DNA of 34,050 bases from Desulfamplus sp. (GCA_015232465.1 JADFZO010000031.1:1-34050); one strand, 5' to 3'. Counted from the first letter of the stretch, positions 7,739 through 16,661 are shown. A program made the numbers and translations. The notes: a model not told the origin generated them from the sequence alone.

Positions 7739-8914
7739 ATGAGACAAGCAGTTATTGTAAGTGCGGTTAGAACACCGTTAGGGAGTTTTGGTGGAACATT
7801 AGGTAAAATTGGGGCAACAGAGTTGGGTGCTCATGTTATAAAAGAGGCTATTAAAAGGGCAGCTATTGACCAAAAAGAGATAAACGAGTGCATAATGGGT
7901 ATGGTTCTTCCCTGCGGTTATGGTCAAAATCCTGCTAAACAGGCTGTTGTTAAGGCTGGACTTCCTTGGGAAGTTGAGGCTATTACTGTAAATAAGGTTT
8001 GCGGCTCATCTTTAAAGGCTGTGATGCTTGCTGCTCAAGCTATTCAGTGTGGCGATGCTGATGTTGTTATTGCTGGTGGTATGGAAAATATGAGCATGAC
8101 ACCATACTACATGGATAGTGCACGGTGGGGCTATCGCATGGGAGCTGGAAAAATTGAAGATCACATGGTGCATGATGGATTGTGGGATATTGTCAATGAT
8201 TTTCATATGGGCATGTCTAATGAGCTTTGCTCTGAAAAGTGGGAGGTATCGCGTGAAGATCAAGATAGATTTGCCGCTGAATCGTATAAAAGAGCCTGCC
8301 AATCAGTTGCAGAGGGGCGATTTAAAGATGAGATTGCACCTATTTTAATTCCTCAAAAAAAGGGAGAGCCAAAACTTTTTGATACTGACGAGTGCCCAAA
8401 AGAGACAAGTTATGAGATGCTTTGTAAAATGAAATCAGCATTTAAAAAAGATGGAGTTGGAACTGCTGGTAATGCCTCAATTATTAGTGATGGGGCTTCT
8501 GCTGTAATTCTTATGGATAAAGATAAAGCTCTATCCCTTGGCTGCAACATAATGGCAGAGATAGGTGCTCAAGCATCTTATGGAATAGATATGAAATATG
8601 TTCTAATGGCTCCAATTTACGCTATTCCAAAGGTTTTGAAAAAAGAGGGGTGCTCAATAGATGACATTGATCTTTTTGAGATAAACGAGGCATTTAGTGG
8701 CACATCTGTTGGGATCAATAAGGTTCTTGGTCTTAATCCAGAAAAGGTCAATGTAAATGGTGGAAGCGTTGCACTTGGACACCCTATTGGGGCAAGCGGA
8801 ACACGAGTTTTAACTACACTTTTGCATGAGATGATAAAACGTGGTTCAAAAAAGGGGCTTGCATCTCTCTGTCTTGGCGGCGGCGAGGCTGTGGCTCTTG
8901 TGGTGAACAGATAA
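7739..8914 (+). CDS. Acetyl-CoA C-acetyltransferase (thiolase)
   Basis: 391 residues; catalyses reversible condensation of two acetyl-CoA to acetoacetyl-CoA. AAAGGAGA lies just upstream of the ATG. Thiolase signatures: 'NKVCGSSLKAV' with the acyl-carrying Cys88, 'NEAFSGTSVGI' (usual NEAFA), 'GGSVALGHPIGASGTR' with catalytic His348, and 'LCLGGGEAVAL' with Cys378 (usual CIGGG-G-A). Length matches the biosynthetic thiolase family (about 390-395). The gene precedes a 3-hydroxyacyl-CoA dehydrogenase, consistent with a C4 acyl-CoA pathway such as butyrate/fatty-acid oxidation or acetyl-CoA recycling. It could be called atoB/phaA-like; direction of use is not visible. Confidence 0.93.
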   Translation: MRQAVIVSAVRTPLGSFGGTLGKIGATELGAHVIKEAIKRAAIDQKEINECIMGMVLPCGYGQNPAKQAVVKAGLPWEVEAITVNKVCGSSLKAVMLAAQAIQCGDADVVIAGGMENMSMTPYYMDSARWGYRMGAGKIEDHMVHDGLWDIVNDFHMGMSNELCSEKWEVSREDQDRFAAESYKRACQSVAEGRFKDEIAPILIPQKKGEPKLFDTDECPKETSYEMLCKMKSAFKKDGVGTAGNASIISDGASAVILMDKDKALSLGCNIMAEIGAQASYGIDMKYVLMAPIYAIPKVLKKEGCSIDDIDLFEINEAFSGTSVGINKVLGLNPEKVNVNGGSVALGHPIGASGTRVLTTLLHEMIKRGSKKGLASLCLGGGEAVALVVNR

Positions 8915-8931
8915 ATAATAAAAAAATAAAG

Positions 8932-8976
8932 AAGAAGATCAAAAAAATGGAGATCAAAAAAATGGAGATCAAAAAA
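8932..8976 (+). repeat. 15-base tandem repeat at the start of the 3-hydroxybutyryl-CoA dehydrogenase gene
   Basis: ATGGAGATCAAAAAA occurs twice head to tail (8947-8961 and 8962-8976), and a degenerate copy, AAGAAGATCAAAAAA, sits directly before (8932-8946). Each copy holds a start codon followed by GGAG. The GGAG of the first copy (8949-8952) is 9 bases before the second ATG, so the repeat supplies a ribosome binding site to itself. This decides the likely start at 8962. Confidence 0.8.
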
Positions 8977-9816
8977 TTAGGGGTCATTGGTTCAGGGCAG
9001 ATGGGAAATGGTATTGCTCAAGTTGCAGCAGCAAGCGGAATTGAAGTTATTATGAGCGATATAAAAGAGGAGTTTACAGCAAAAGGTGTTGCCAACATTA
9101 AAAAGAATTTAGAAAGAAGCGTAAGCAAAGGCAAACTTGAGCAATCTGCAATGGATACCACACTTGCTAAAATCAAAACCACTGTCAATTTAAGCGATAT
9201 GGCTGATGCTGATTTTGTGGTTGAGGCTGCTGTTGAGCGTGAAGATTTAAAGTTTAAGATATTTCAAGACCTTGATAGTATCTGCCCTGCTCACGCAATT
9301 TTATCTACCAACACATCATCAATTCCAATAGGCAGAATTGCAGCTAAAACCAAACGTCCAGATAAAGTTATTGGTATGCACTTTATGAATCCTGTACCAG
9401 TAATGAAACTTGTTGAGATAATCAGAGGGCTTCCAACATCTGATGAGACCTTTAAAATCACATGGGATTTGAGTGAAAAACTTGGCAAAACTCCAGCAGA
9501 GGCAAATGATTTTCCAGGGTTTATTGCAAATAGAATTTTGCTTCCAATGATTAATGAGGCTGTTTTTTGCCTCTATCAAAGCGTTGGTAAACCCAAAGAT
9601 ATTGATACAGTTATGAAACTTGGTATGAACCACCCAATGGGACCCCTTGAGCTTGCTGATCTTATTGGTCTTGATACCTGCCTTGCAATCATGGAGACTC
9701 TATACGATGGATTTAAGGATTCAAAATATAGACCCTGCCCACTTTTGAGAAAATATGTTGAGGCTGGCTGGCTTGGAAGAAAAACAGGTAAAGGTTTTTA
9801 TGAATATAATAAATAG
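8962..9816 (+). CDS. 3-hydroxybutyryl-CoA dehydrogenase
   Basis: NAD(P)-dependent oxidation/reduction of 3-hydroxybutyryl-CoA and acetoacetyl-CoA. An in-frame ATG at 8947 would give MEIKKMEIKKLG..., with residues 1-5 duplicated. The ATG at 8962 has GGAG 9 bases upstream and gives MEIKKLGVIGSGQMG, a standard N-terminus and 284 residues, close to the family's 280-285. Rossmann motif 'GVIGSGQMGNGIAQ'; catalytic Ser in 'STNTSSIPI', His in 'GMHFMNPVPVMKLVEII', and Asn in 'PGFIANRILLPMINEAV'. The C-terminal domain 'NHPMGPLELADLIGLDT' and 'GWLGRKTGKGFYEYN' are typical. It lies 47 bases after the thiolase and is closed by a terminator, so the two form a short operon. Confidence 0.93.
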   Translation: MEIKKLGVIGSGQMGNGIAQVAAASGIEVIMSDIKEEFTAKGVANIKKNLERSVSKGKLEQSAMDTTLAKIKTTVNLSDMADADFVVEAAVEREDLKFKIFQDLDSICPAHAILSTNTSSIPIGRIAAKTKRPDKVIGMHFMNPVPVMKLVEIIRGLPTSDETFKITWDLSEKLGKTPAEANDFPGFIANRILLPMINEAVFCLYQSVGKPKDIDTVMKLGMNHPMGPLELADLIGLDTCLAIMETLYDGFKDSKYRPCPLLRKYVEAGWLGRKTGKGFYEYNK

Positions 9817-9828
9817 GTTATAAGCCTT

Positions 9829-9868
9829 TGGTAGTGTTCAAGTTATTTAAGAACACTACCATTTTTTT
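9829..9868 (+). terminator. Intrinsic terminator after the 3-hydroxybutyryl-CoA dehydrogenase gene
   Basis: TGGTAGTGTTC (9829-9839) pairs perfectly with GAACACTACCA (9851-9861); the loop is 11 bases and seven T residues follow (9862-9868). This is a textbook rho-independent terminator. Confidence 0.9.
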
Positions 9869-9925
9869 CTTATACCTTTTAAAAAAAGAGTGTTTGGTCT
9901 TATTTGCAAGGAGAAAAAGATATAT

Positions 9926-11125
9926 ATGGAACTTTACACACAAGGAGCTCCAAAATTAGAGATAGAAAGGCGAATTTCAAAACTTCAAAATCTGCTATCA
10001 GAGCAAAATATTAGTGGAGCATTGGTACTTCAAAAATCAGATTTTTTCTACTTTAGTGGCACCTTGCAGCAGGGGTGGCTATATGTTCCAGCACAGGGCA
10101 AGCCTCTTTTAATGATCTTTAAAGATTATGAGCGTGCAAAAGCTGAATCGCCAATTGACTCTATCTTATCAATAATAAGCCCAAAAGAGATTCCAGAGAT
10201 ATTAAGGGATATGGGCTATAAAAATCCTGCTGCTATTGGAATGGAGCTTGATGTTGTTCCAACAAATCTCTACTTTCAATATAAGGGGATTTTTAAAGAT
10301 TCAGAGATACGCGATATATCAATAGGAATCCGTCTTATACGTGCAATAAAATCTGATTATGAGATAGAGAAAATATCAGAGGCAGCAGCAATGTCAGATA
10401 AAGTTGCTGCCAAAGTTCCAGAACTGCTTGAGTGTGGCAAGAGCGAAGTTGAGATTGCTGGTGAGCTTGAGTCGTTTGCTCGAAGTCTTGGACATCAAGG
10501 GATTGTAAGAATGAGGCTTTGGGGAAGCGAGATATTTTACGGTCATATTATGTCTGGAGCAGCAGCAGCAGTTCCAAGCTACATGGCTTCCCCTACTGGA
10601 GGGTATGGCACTGGAGTTGCCACTTCCCAAGGTGCTGGTTTTACAAAAATTGGAAAAAATGAGCCTATTCTTGTTGATTATGTCTTTGCACTTAATGGCT
10701 ATCTATCTGATCATGCAAGGATTTTTTCAATTGGTCATGTTGCTGATGAATTTTTAAAGGCACACGATGCAATGCTAACTGTGCAGCAGGTGGCTATTGA
10801 GGCTGGCATTCCCGGTATGGCTACTGGACAACTCTATGATATTATGGTGCAAAAGGCAAAAGAGTTAGGTTATGATGACTATTTTATGGGTTCAGGAGAT
10901 AGAAAAATAAGATTTACAGGTCATGGCATTGGTTTAGAGTTAGATGAGTTTCCATTTATCGCAAATGGGCAGACTTTTGAGCTTCAAGAGGGCATGACAT
11001 TGGCATTAGAGCCAAAAGCAATAATGCCACAAAAAGGGGTTGTTGGCATTGAGAACACCTTTGTTGTAACAAAAAATGGACTTAAATCATTGGCTCACTA
11101 TCCTCAAAATATTACAGTAATTTAA
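9926..11125 (+). CDS. M24-family metallopeptidase (Xaa-Pro aminopeptidase-like)
   Basis: 400 residues from ATG 9926, chosen because AAGGAG (9908-9913) lies 12 bases upstream; an in-frame GTG at 9890 would add 12 residues (MFGLICKEKKIY) and has no clear ribosome binding site. The N-terminal half is a creatinase-like domain (about 10-140); the C-terminal half is the pita-bread M24 domain. All five metal ligands are visible: Asp251 (in LVDYVFA), Asp262 (in LSDHARIF), His333 (in GHGIGLELDEFPFI), Glu362 (in LALEPKAI) and Glu376 (in IENTFVV). Likely cytoplasmic removal of N-terminal residues before proline, but creatinase-type or other M24B substrates cannot be excluded. Confidence 0.88.
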   Translation: MELYTQGAPKLEIERRISKLQNLLSEQNISGALVLQKSDFFYFSGTLQQGWLYVPAQGKPLLMIFKDYERAKAESPIDSILSIISPKEIPEILRDMGYKNPAAIGMELDVVPTNLYFQYKGIFKDSEIRDISIGIRLIRAIKSDYEIEKISEAAAMSDKVAAKVPELLECGKSEVEIAGELESFARSLGHQGIVRMRLWGSEIFYGHIMSGAAAAVPSYMASPTGGYGTGVATSQGAGFTKIGKNEPILVDYVFALNGYLSDHARIFSIGHVADEFLKAHDAMLTVQQVAIEAGIPGMATGQLYDIMVQKAKELGYDDYFMGSGDRKIRFTGHGIGLELDEFPFIANGQTFELQEGMTLALEPKAIMPQKGVVGIENTFVVTKNGLKSLAHYPQNITVI

Positions 11126-11145
11126 CTTGTAAAATAAGGTCGCAA

Positions 11146-12105
11146 ATGGTGGCTCTAACAGAAAATATAGATGCCCAAAACTTGATCAAAGAGCTAAAGC
11201 AGAAGATTGATGATTTTTTAGGATTTGCCCCTATTGGTATCTATCAAGCAGGCAATGATGGACGATTTATCATGGCAAATCCTGAGATGGCTTGGATGCT
11301 TGGCTATGAGAGTCCATCTCAACTTATCAATCAGATGAAAGATATGGCATCACAGATGTTTGATACAATAGAATCTGCTGAAAAATTCTTCTTTCATCTA
11401 TTTGAGGCTGAACAGGTTAGAGATTTTAGATGTAAGCTAAAAAAGAAAAATGGTGGAACATTCTGGTCAAACTCTTATGCTAAACGGGCATTTAAAAAAG
11501 ATGGTCGTCCTGACGGATTTTACGGTTTTGTGATGGATATTAGCCGAACTGTCCGTATTGAAGAGGCTCTTTACGATGCAAATGCTCAACTTTTACGAAT
11601 CGCCACACTTGATGGGCTTACTCAAATTCCAAATCGAAGAAAATTTGACGACTACTTAAATTCAGAGTGGAGAAGAAATACAAGAGATTGCCGCCCAATA
11701 TCTCTTATTATGTGCGATATTGATTTTTTTAAGCCATATAATGACCATTATGGGCATCAAGGGGGAGATGAGACTCTTCGTCAAGTTGCTCAATGTATCG
11801 CATCAAACTGCAGAAGACCTGCTGATCTTGCTGCACGATATGGAGGTGAGGAGTTTGCTGTTGTGTTACCTGATACTGTTGTTGATGGTGCTCTTATTGT
11901 GGCTGAAAACTTACGAGCCTCTGTTAAAAGCCTTAAGATTCCCCATGAATACTCTAAAGTCAACTCTTTTGTTACTGTAAGCGTTGGGGTCTCAACTGCT
12001 ATTCCTAACCATAAAGATTCACCTAAAACCCTTATTGAGATAGCTGATACAGCACTTTATCAGGCTAAAAAACTTGGAAGAGATAGAGTTTTTGCAAAAA
12101 CTTAA
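11146..12105 (+). CDS. PAS-GGDEF diguanylate cyclase
   Basis: 319 residues; makes the second messenger c-di-GMP from two GTP. Residues about 15-140 form a PAS domain ('APIGIYQAGNDGRFIMANPEMAWMLGY...' and 'FYGFVMDISRTVRIEEAL'). The GGDEF domain (about 150-319) has the active motif GGEEF (233-237), a variant normally active. The product-inhibition I-site RPAD (224-227) sits the canonical five residues before it. 'LDGLTQIPNRRKFDDYL' and 'CDIDFFKPYNDHYGHQGGDETLR' are also intact. No transmembrane segment is seen, so it is a cytosolic sensor. It starts 20 bases after the peptidase gene and was probably co-transcribed. Confidence 0.93.
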   Translation: MVALTENIDAQNLIKELKQKIDDFLGFAPIGIYQAGNDGRFIMANPEMAWMLGYESPSQLINQMKDMASQMFDTIESAEKFFFHLFEAEQVRDFRCKLKKKNGGTFWSNSYAKRAFKKDGRPDGFYGFVMDISRTVRIEEALYDANAQLLRIATLDGLTQIPNRRKFDDYLNSEWRRNTRDCRPISLIMCDIDFFKPYNDHYGHQGGDETLRQVAQCIASNCRRPADLAARYGGEEFAVVLPDTVVDGALIVAENLRASVKSLKIPHEYSKVNSFVTVSVGVSTAIPNHKDSPKTLIEIADTALYQAKKLGRDRVFAKT

Positions 12106-12132
12106 TGGTGTCAAAAGAAAAGGATTATAAAA

Positions 12133-13530
12133 ATGGCTATAACAAAAGCAAAAGTAATTGATACAAGCACGCTGGTTCACGATCCATCATGCTTAGATCA
12201 TCTGATTGATAACAAAATTCTTGCCTGTGTTCCTTGGGTTGTGCTTGAGGAGCTTGATGGTCTTAAAAAGAGAACTGATGTAGGATTTGATGCACGCGAA
12301 GCAATACGCAATCTTGAATCTCTTCGCCGTAATAAATCTCCATACTTAAAGATTGTAAAAGAGACAGACTGGACAGGAATTGAGTTTTTAGAGCATCGGC
12401 TAAATGACCACAAGATAATTGCAGCAGCAAATGCCATGAAAAAGCAGTTTGATAATGTTGAGATCATCTCAAAAGATTCAATGATGCGAATAAAGGTCAG
12501 AGAGCTTGGTTTTAAAGCTGAAGATTACTACAAAGATCAGGCAGATACCAATCCTGACAACGATCTTCCAAGAATTGAGGTTAGTAGCGATGATATTGAC
12601 AAAGATAATTTTACATTTCAATATAGTTCTCAAAAATATGGAGATATTCCAATTAATCAAGGGGTTGTCTGCATAAGCGATTGGAAAGGCGACTTCAAAC
12701 GTCCTGACGAAACTTGCAATATAGCTGAACGATTTGTTGCTGTAAGGATAGATAATCAGTTTAAGATAGTGCCAAACAACATACAGGCTTTTGGTATTAG
12801 ACCTTATGGCGGAGTTGATGATACCAATAAAGATGATGATTGCTACGACAGTGAGTATGATGAAGGCTCAAATCAGAGCCATAACCACCATATAACTCAA
12901 CCTCAAAACTGGCCCCAAACATTAGCCCTATTTCAGCTTACCCGTCCTGATCTTGCACTTGTTTTTCTTGAAGGTGGGGCTGGAAGTGGAAAGACACTTT
13001 TTGCACTTGCTGCTGCTTTAGAAAAGAGGCGAGATTATCGTCAAATTCTTATTACCCGTCCAATGGTGCATTTAGAAGATATTGATAACATGGGCTTTTT
13101 ACCCGGCAATATTAAAGAGAAGATGGATCCATGGCTTCGACCAATTTGGCAAAATCTATCAGTTTTAAAAGAGCTAAAAAACGACAACATGCAGTTAATA
13201 GATAAGATGCTAATTGAAAAAAAGATCGATATTGAGCCTTTGGACTACATACGTGGTACAACATTTTGGAAGTCCATTCTTATCATTGATGAGGCACAAA
13301 ACTTAACTCCGCATCAGGTAAAGACAATCATCACCCGTGCTGGAGTTGGGACAAAAATTATATTTACAGGAGATTTGGATCAGATTGACCGTAAACGGCG
13401 ACTTGATAAACTCTCAAGCGGGCTTGCATACGCTATTAGCCGTCTGTCTGGACAACGACTTGTGGCATCTATAAAATTTCAGACATCTGTTCGATCTGAG
13501 CTTGCCAAACTTGGAGTTGAGATACTTTAA
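12133..13530 (+). CDS. PIN domain-PhoH family ATPase
   Basis: 465 residues. Residues about 5-135 form a PIN nuclease-like domain with the expected acidic residues (VIDTSTLVHDP, LEELDGLK, and the Asp in GFDAREAIRNLE). A linker (about 140-245) contains an Asp/Asn-rich stretch. The C-terminal PhoH domain (about 250-465) has Walker A 'GGAGSGKT' (281-288), 'RPMVHLEDIDNMGFLPG', Walker B 'ILIIDEAQNL' (Asp386-Glu387) and 'TGDLDQID'. The PIN-PhoH architecture is known from mycobacterial PhoH2 (RNA cleavage and unwinding) and B. subtilis YlaK. Role here: probably ATP-driven RNA processing. Confidence 0.9.
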   Translation: MAITKAKVIDTSTLVHDPSCLDHLIDNKILACVPWVVLEELDGLKKRTDVGFDAREAIRNLESLRRNKSPYLKIVKETDWTGIEFLEHRLNDHKIIAAANAMKKQFDNVEIISKDSMMRIKVRELGFKAEDYYKDQADTNPDNDLPRIEVSSDDIDKDNFTFQYSSQKYGDIPINQGVVCISDWKGDFKRPDETCNIAERFVAVRIDNQFKIVPNNIQAFGIRPYGGVDDTNKDDDCYDSEYDEGSNQSHNHHITQPQNWPQTLALFQLTRPDLALVFLEGGAGSGKTLFALAAALEKRRDYRQILITRPMVHLEDIDNMGFLPGNIKEKMDPWLRPIWQNLSVLKELKNDNMQLIDKMLIEKKIDIEPLDYIRGTTFWKSILIIDEAQNLTPHQVKTIITRAGVGTKIIFTGDLDQIDRKRRLDKLSSGLAYAISRLSGQRLVASIKFQTSVRSELAKLGVEIL

Positions 13531-13572
13531 ACAAAATATCTAACATTTTTACGAACAATAAGGGGGAAAAGT

Positions 13573-14766
13573 ATGGCTTCAACTGTATATTTCACAGATT
13601 TTAAGGCAACGACAAAAGAGAATCTTCTTGATAAAATTGAGCGACTTATGGAGGCTGCTGGAGTTGCTGATATTTTATCAAAAGATGATTTAACAGCAAT
13701 AAAGCTACATTTTGGTGAGCGGGGAAACGTGGCATTTATACGACCTCCATACATCAGCAGGATAGTAAAAAGCGTTAGAAAAAGTGGGGCTATCCCATTT
13801 TTGACAGATGCCAATACACTCTATGCAGGAACAAGGAGCAACAGCCCATCTCATATTAAGACAGCAGTTGAAAATGGATTTTCATACTCAAGTATGGATA
13901 GTGCTCCAGTTATAATTGCAGATGGATTAAGGGGTAAAAGCGAAGTAGCGGTTGAGGTCAATCTTAAACATTGCAAAGAGGTCTATATTGGCAGTGAGAT
14001 AATTCATGCTGATTCTCTCATTTCAGTAGCTCACGTTAAGGGGCACGAGCTTGCAGGGTTTGGCGGAGCTTTAAAAAATGTTGGTATGGGCTGTGCCTCA
14101 AGAAAGGGAAAACTTGATCAACACTCTAACGTAAGCCCTACTGTAAAAAAGAAAAATTGCATAGGTTGCGGAAACTGTGCTGCACACTGCCCTGCAAACG
14201 CTATCACACTTGGGGCTGAATCTTCTGAATCATCATCTGAGCTACTGGTTGAATCTACCTCGCAAAAGGGTAAAAAAGCCTCTAAAAAGGCATCTATTAA
14301 CCCCACACTCTGTATTGGCTGTGGAGAGTGCATATTAAGATGCCCAACATCTGCTGTAAATATACAGTGGAATCAGACAATCCCAGTATTTCTTGAAAAG
14401 ATGATGGAGTACACAGTTGGAGTTTTGAAAAACAAGCAAAACAAAGCCTTTTTTATAAATTTTATCATGGATATATCTCCAGCTTGCGACTGTATGCCAT
14501 ACAACGACACCCCGATTGTAAGAGATATTGGCATCTTGGCTTCAAAAGACCCAGTTGCAATTGATCAGGCATCTGTTGATCTAATCAATGCAGAGCCAGC
14601 ACTTGCAAACTCATGTCTGCAAAAAAATATCCTTCCAGGAGAGGATAAGTTCAAAGGGCTTTACCCTGAGGTTAATTGGGCAAGACAGCTTGAATATGCT
14701 CAAGAGATAGGTCTTGGTAGCCAAAACTACTATCTTGAAAACATAAAAACACTCTCGTGGCGATAG
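13573..14766 (+). CDS. DUF362 protein with two 4Fe-4S ferredoxin motifs
   Basis: 397 residues, preceded by AAGGGGG. The N-terminal and C-terminal parts belong to DUF362 ('VYFTDFKATTKENLLDKIERL', 'TAIKLHFGERGN', 'VAHVKGHELAGFGGALKNVGMGCASRKGK', 'DISPACDCMP', 'SKDPVAIDQASVDLI'). Inserted in the middle is a 2x4Fe-4S ferredoxin segment: Cys196, 199, 202 and 206 (CIGCGNCAAHCP) and Cys247, 250, 253 and 257 (CIGCGECILRCP). A Ser/Lys-rich low-complexity stretch of about 30 residues between the two clusters is unusual. Common in anaerobes; the reaction is not established, but an electron-transfer role is likely. It is the last gene before the polyketide locus. Confidence 0.88.
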   Translation: MASTVYFTDFKATTKENLLDKIERLMEAAGVADILSKDDLTAIKLHFGERGNVAFIRPPYISRIVKSVRKSGAIPFLTDANTLYAGTRSNSPSHIKTAVENGFSYSSMDSAPVIIADGLRGKSEVAVEVNLKHCKEVYIGSEIIHADSLISVAHVKGHELAGFGGALKNVGMGCASRKGKLDQHSNVSPTVKKKNCIGCGNCAAHCPANAITLGAESSESSSELLVESTSQKGKKASKKASINPTLCIGCGECILRCPTSAVNIQWNQTIPVFLEKMMEYTVGVLKNKQNKAFFINFIMDISPACDCMPYNDTPIVRDIGILASKDPVAIDQASVDLINAEPALANSCLQKNILPGEDKFKGLYPEVNWARQLEYAQEIGLGSQNYYLENIKTLSWR

Positions 14767-14797
14767 CATACTTTTTATTGGCTTTGAGTCTGCATTG

Positions 14798-14826
14798 TTG
14801 ACAAGGCTATTTTTCTTATGTTAATT
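14798..14826 (+). promoter_or_regulatory. Candidate sigma-70 promoter of the polyketide operon
   Basis: A perfect -35 box TTGACA (14798-14803) is followed after 17 bases by TTAATT (14821-14826), a weak -10 match (3 of 6). It lies in the 103-base gap between the DUF362 gene and the thioesterase, the only gap at the left edge of the cluster able to hold a promoter. A better -10 match, TATAAC (14830-14835), is 26 bases away and too far. No hairpin terminator was seen in this gap. Confidence 0.35.
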
Positions 14827-14869
14827 GCTTATAACTCTTTTGAAAATATAGATTTTAAGCGGAGCTATA

Positions 14870-15616
14870 TTGAAATCAATCACACTTATTTGTATTCCAT
14901 TTGCAGGTGGAACTTCAGTTGCCTTTAGAGATGTAACCAAATATCTTCCAAGCCACATAACTCCTAATCTTATAGACTTTCCAGGTCATGGAAGGCGTCT
15001 TCAAGAGCCATTAGTTAGCGACATTCACGATTTGGTCTCTGACATATTTCATAAACTCCCAACAGACGAAAACTCTCAACTGATCATTTGGGGACACAGT
15101 ATGGGCGGTACTATTGCATACCTACTAACCCGCCGTCTATTAAGAGCTGGCAGACAGATGCCTCTTCATCTATTTGTTAGTGGCTCACCAGCCCCCTCAA
15201 TTCCACGCAAAGAGAAAGATGTCTATAAGTTGCCTCGCCATGCACTTGTTGAAAAGGTTAAAAAGTACGGTGGAGTTGTTGAAGAGGTGCTTGCTGAAAA
15301 AGATTTGATGGATATGTTTCTACCGATTTTAAGGGCTGATTTTCAAGCGTTAGAGACCTATGAATATACACCGATTTTCCCGCCGCTGACAGTACCCATA
15401 ACTGCAATGGTGGGAAGCGGTGAGCACATTAAAGAAGAGGACATTTTAGATTGGCAAAAAGAGACAACACTCCCTTTGATTATCAAAAAACTTGAGGGTA
15501 ACCATTTTTTTATTTTTGATCATTTGGAGTTGATATGTCAAATGGTTGTAAATAGTTTAAACAATCATAACAGCTTTACAAACCCAAACACTAACTTTAA
15601 AGGAGAAAAAAGATGA
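14870..15616 (+). CDS. Type II thioesterase (alpha/beta hydrolase) of the polyketide cluster
   Basis: 248 residues. External editing thioesterase that removes stalled or wrong acyl groups from carrier proteins, or releases product. The start is TTG at 14870 with GCGGAG 5 bases upstream; no better ATG fits. N-terminal 'LICIPFAGGTSVAFRDVTKYL' and 'NLIDFPGHGRRLQEP' are typical of type II thioesterases. The nucleophile Ser77 lies in 'IWGHSMGGTIAYLLTRRL', and catalytic His212 in 'EGNHFFIFDH'. The usual acidic residue (GxxDP) aligns with Glu185 in 'VGSGEHIKEED', an Asp-to-Glu change; Asp191 is a possible substitute. Its stop overlaps the next start (ATGA), so the two genes are translationally coupled. 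Confidence 0.88.
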   Translation: MKSITLICIPFAGGTSVAFRDVTKYLPSHITPNLIDFPGHGRRLQEPLVSDIHDLVSDIFHKLPTDENSQLIIWGHSMGGTIAYLLTRRLLRAGRQMPLHLFVSGSPAPSIPRKEKDVYKLPRHALVEKVKKYGGVVEEVLAEKDLMDMFLPILRADFQALETYEYTPIFPPLTVPITAMVGSGEHIKEEDILDWQKETTLPLIIKKLEGNHFFIFDHLELICQMVVNSLNNHNSFTNPNTNFKGEKR

Positions 15617-16575
15617 ATTACAGACTATTGAGAGCAGTTATCGTTTTTATTGCGATGCTGTTCATAGCTTACCCGTTGAGCACTACTATTGCTCAAGAGA
15701 AAAAGAGTAGTGAGCAAGAGAAAAAAACTGAAGATGGAAAAAAACAAGATTTGGTCAACTGGTGGACTCGCAACCCTTTAACCTTTGATCCAATGCCAGA
15801 AGACCTTTTATGGCATTTTGAGGCTAACTACCAGTATGATAGAGGAACTGGAAACTGGACTACTGATAACCACCTGCTCGACTCTCTATTATCTTTACGT
15901 TACCACCGCTTTACAAACAACCTTCGCTATAATTTTGATAAACGTAATGTGGCTAAACCAACCCCACCTCCAAATTCTGAAAAAAATACATCTTTAAGAA
16001 AATCGACTAAACATGAGATTCATGAAGATTTCAGATATGCAATTACTAAACGTATGTATGCTGCCCCTGGAATCATGTATTTAGAAGATGACTACTCTTA
16101 TATAGATGAGAGATACACCTATTATGCTGGTATTGGTGGTGATCTGTATAGTTTTAAGTTCTCCAATATGGAGGTTTTCAAACTTTCGATGTTTGGAGCG
16201 TACGGTTATGAGACAAAGCGATACATTGATGATTACCATGAGACCTATGCTATAGTAAAAGATTGGGGAATTGCTGATAATATCAAAAATTACGATCCAG
16301 GCACAGAAGAGGGAGACCTATTTTATTTAAACCAGAGAATTCTTCTTTTTCCATATTATGGAATTATGGTAACTCAGGAGTTTGACTATTTTGTAGATAC
16401 TGGAGATTCTGATAAGTATCGTTGGACATTTAGTGTTGGCTTAGATTTTAAAGTTATGGAGCATTTGTTTGTGAGCCTATCGTATAAAGAGGATTACGAT
16501 AACAATGCCAATCAGCTACTTGGAATCAGAAAACGTGATCAGACTCAAGGTATAGGTATTAAGGTGGTCTTTTAA
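15613..16575 (+). CDS. Putative outer-membrane beta-barrel protein (DUF481-like)
   Basis: 320 residues, AAAGGAG 7 bases before the ATG, overlapping the thioesterase stop by 4 bases. A signal peptide (hydrophobic about 8-29, ending STTIAQ) is followed by a charged Lys/Glu/Gln stretch. The mature part alternates polar and aromatic residues, with many short strands (LLSLRYHRFTNNLRYNF, YYAGIGGDLYSFKF, WTFSVGLDFKVMEHLFVSLSYKEDY) and ends in Phe (GIKVVF), a typical barrel C-terminus. It resembles DUF481/YdiY-like proteins, but membership is not certain. Its place inside the PKS operon suggests a role in handling or housing the product at the outer membrane; this is inference. Confidence 0.6.
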   Translation: MNYRLLRAVIVFIAMLFIAYPLSTTIAQEKKSSEQEKKTEDGKKQDLVNWWTRNPLTFDPMPEDLLWHFEANYQYDRGTGNWTTDNHLLDSLLSLRYHRFTNNLRYNFDKRNVAKPTPPPNSEKNTSLRKSTKHEIHEDFRYAITKRMYAAPGIMYLEDDYSYIDERYTYYAGIGGDLYSFKFSNMEVFKLSMFGAYGYETKRYIDDYHETYAIVKDWGIADNIKNYDPGTEEGDLFYLNQRILLFPYYGIMVTQEFDYFVDTGDSDKYRWTFSVGLDFKVMEHLFVSLSYKEDYDNNANQLLGIRKRDQTQGIGIKVVF

Positions 16576-16661
16576 CTTAAAATTTGGAATTTAATTTGGA
16601 TCAGAGTACAACAGCTTTGATTGTAATATAAACTTGTAAAATAATCTACAGGAGGAAAAGA

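Noticed and set aside
9890..9925. GTG start at 9890 for the M24 peptidase
   Set aside because: No ribosome binding site fits it, while ATG 9926 has AAGGAG at a workable distance and gives the normal length.
11124..11137. AACTTGTAAAATAA also occurs at 16631-16644, in both cases before a gene
   Set aside because: Only 14 AT-rich bases, two copies, no common partner element; likely chance in an AT-rich genome.
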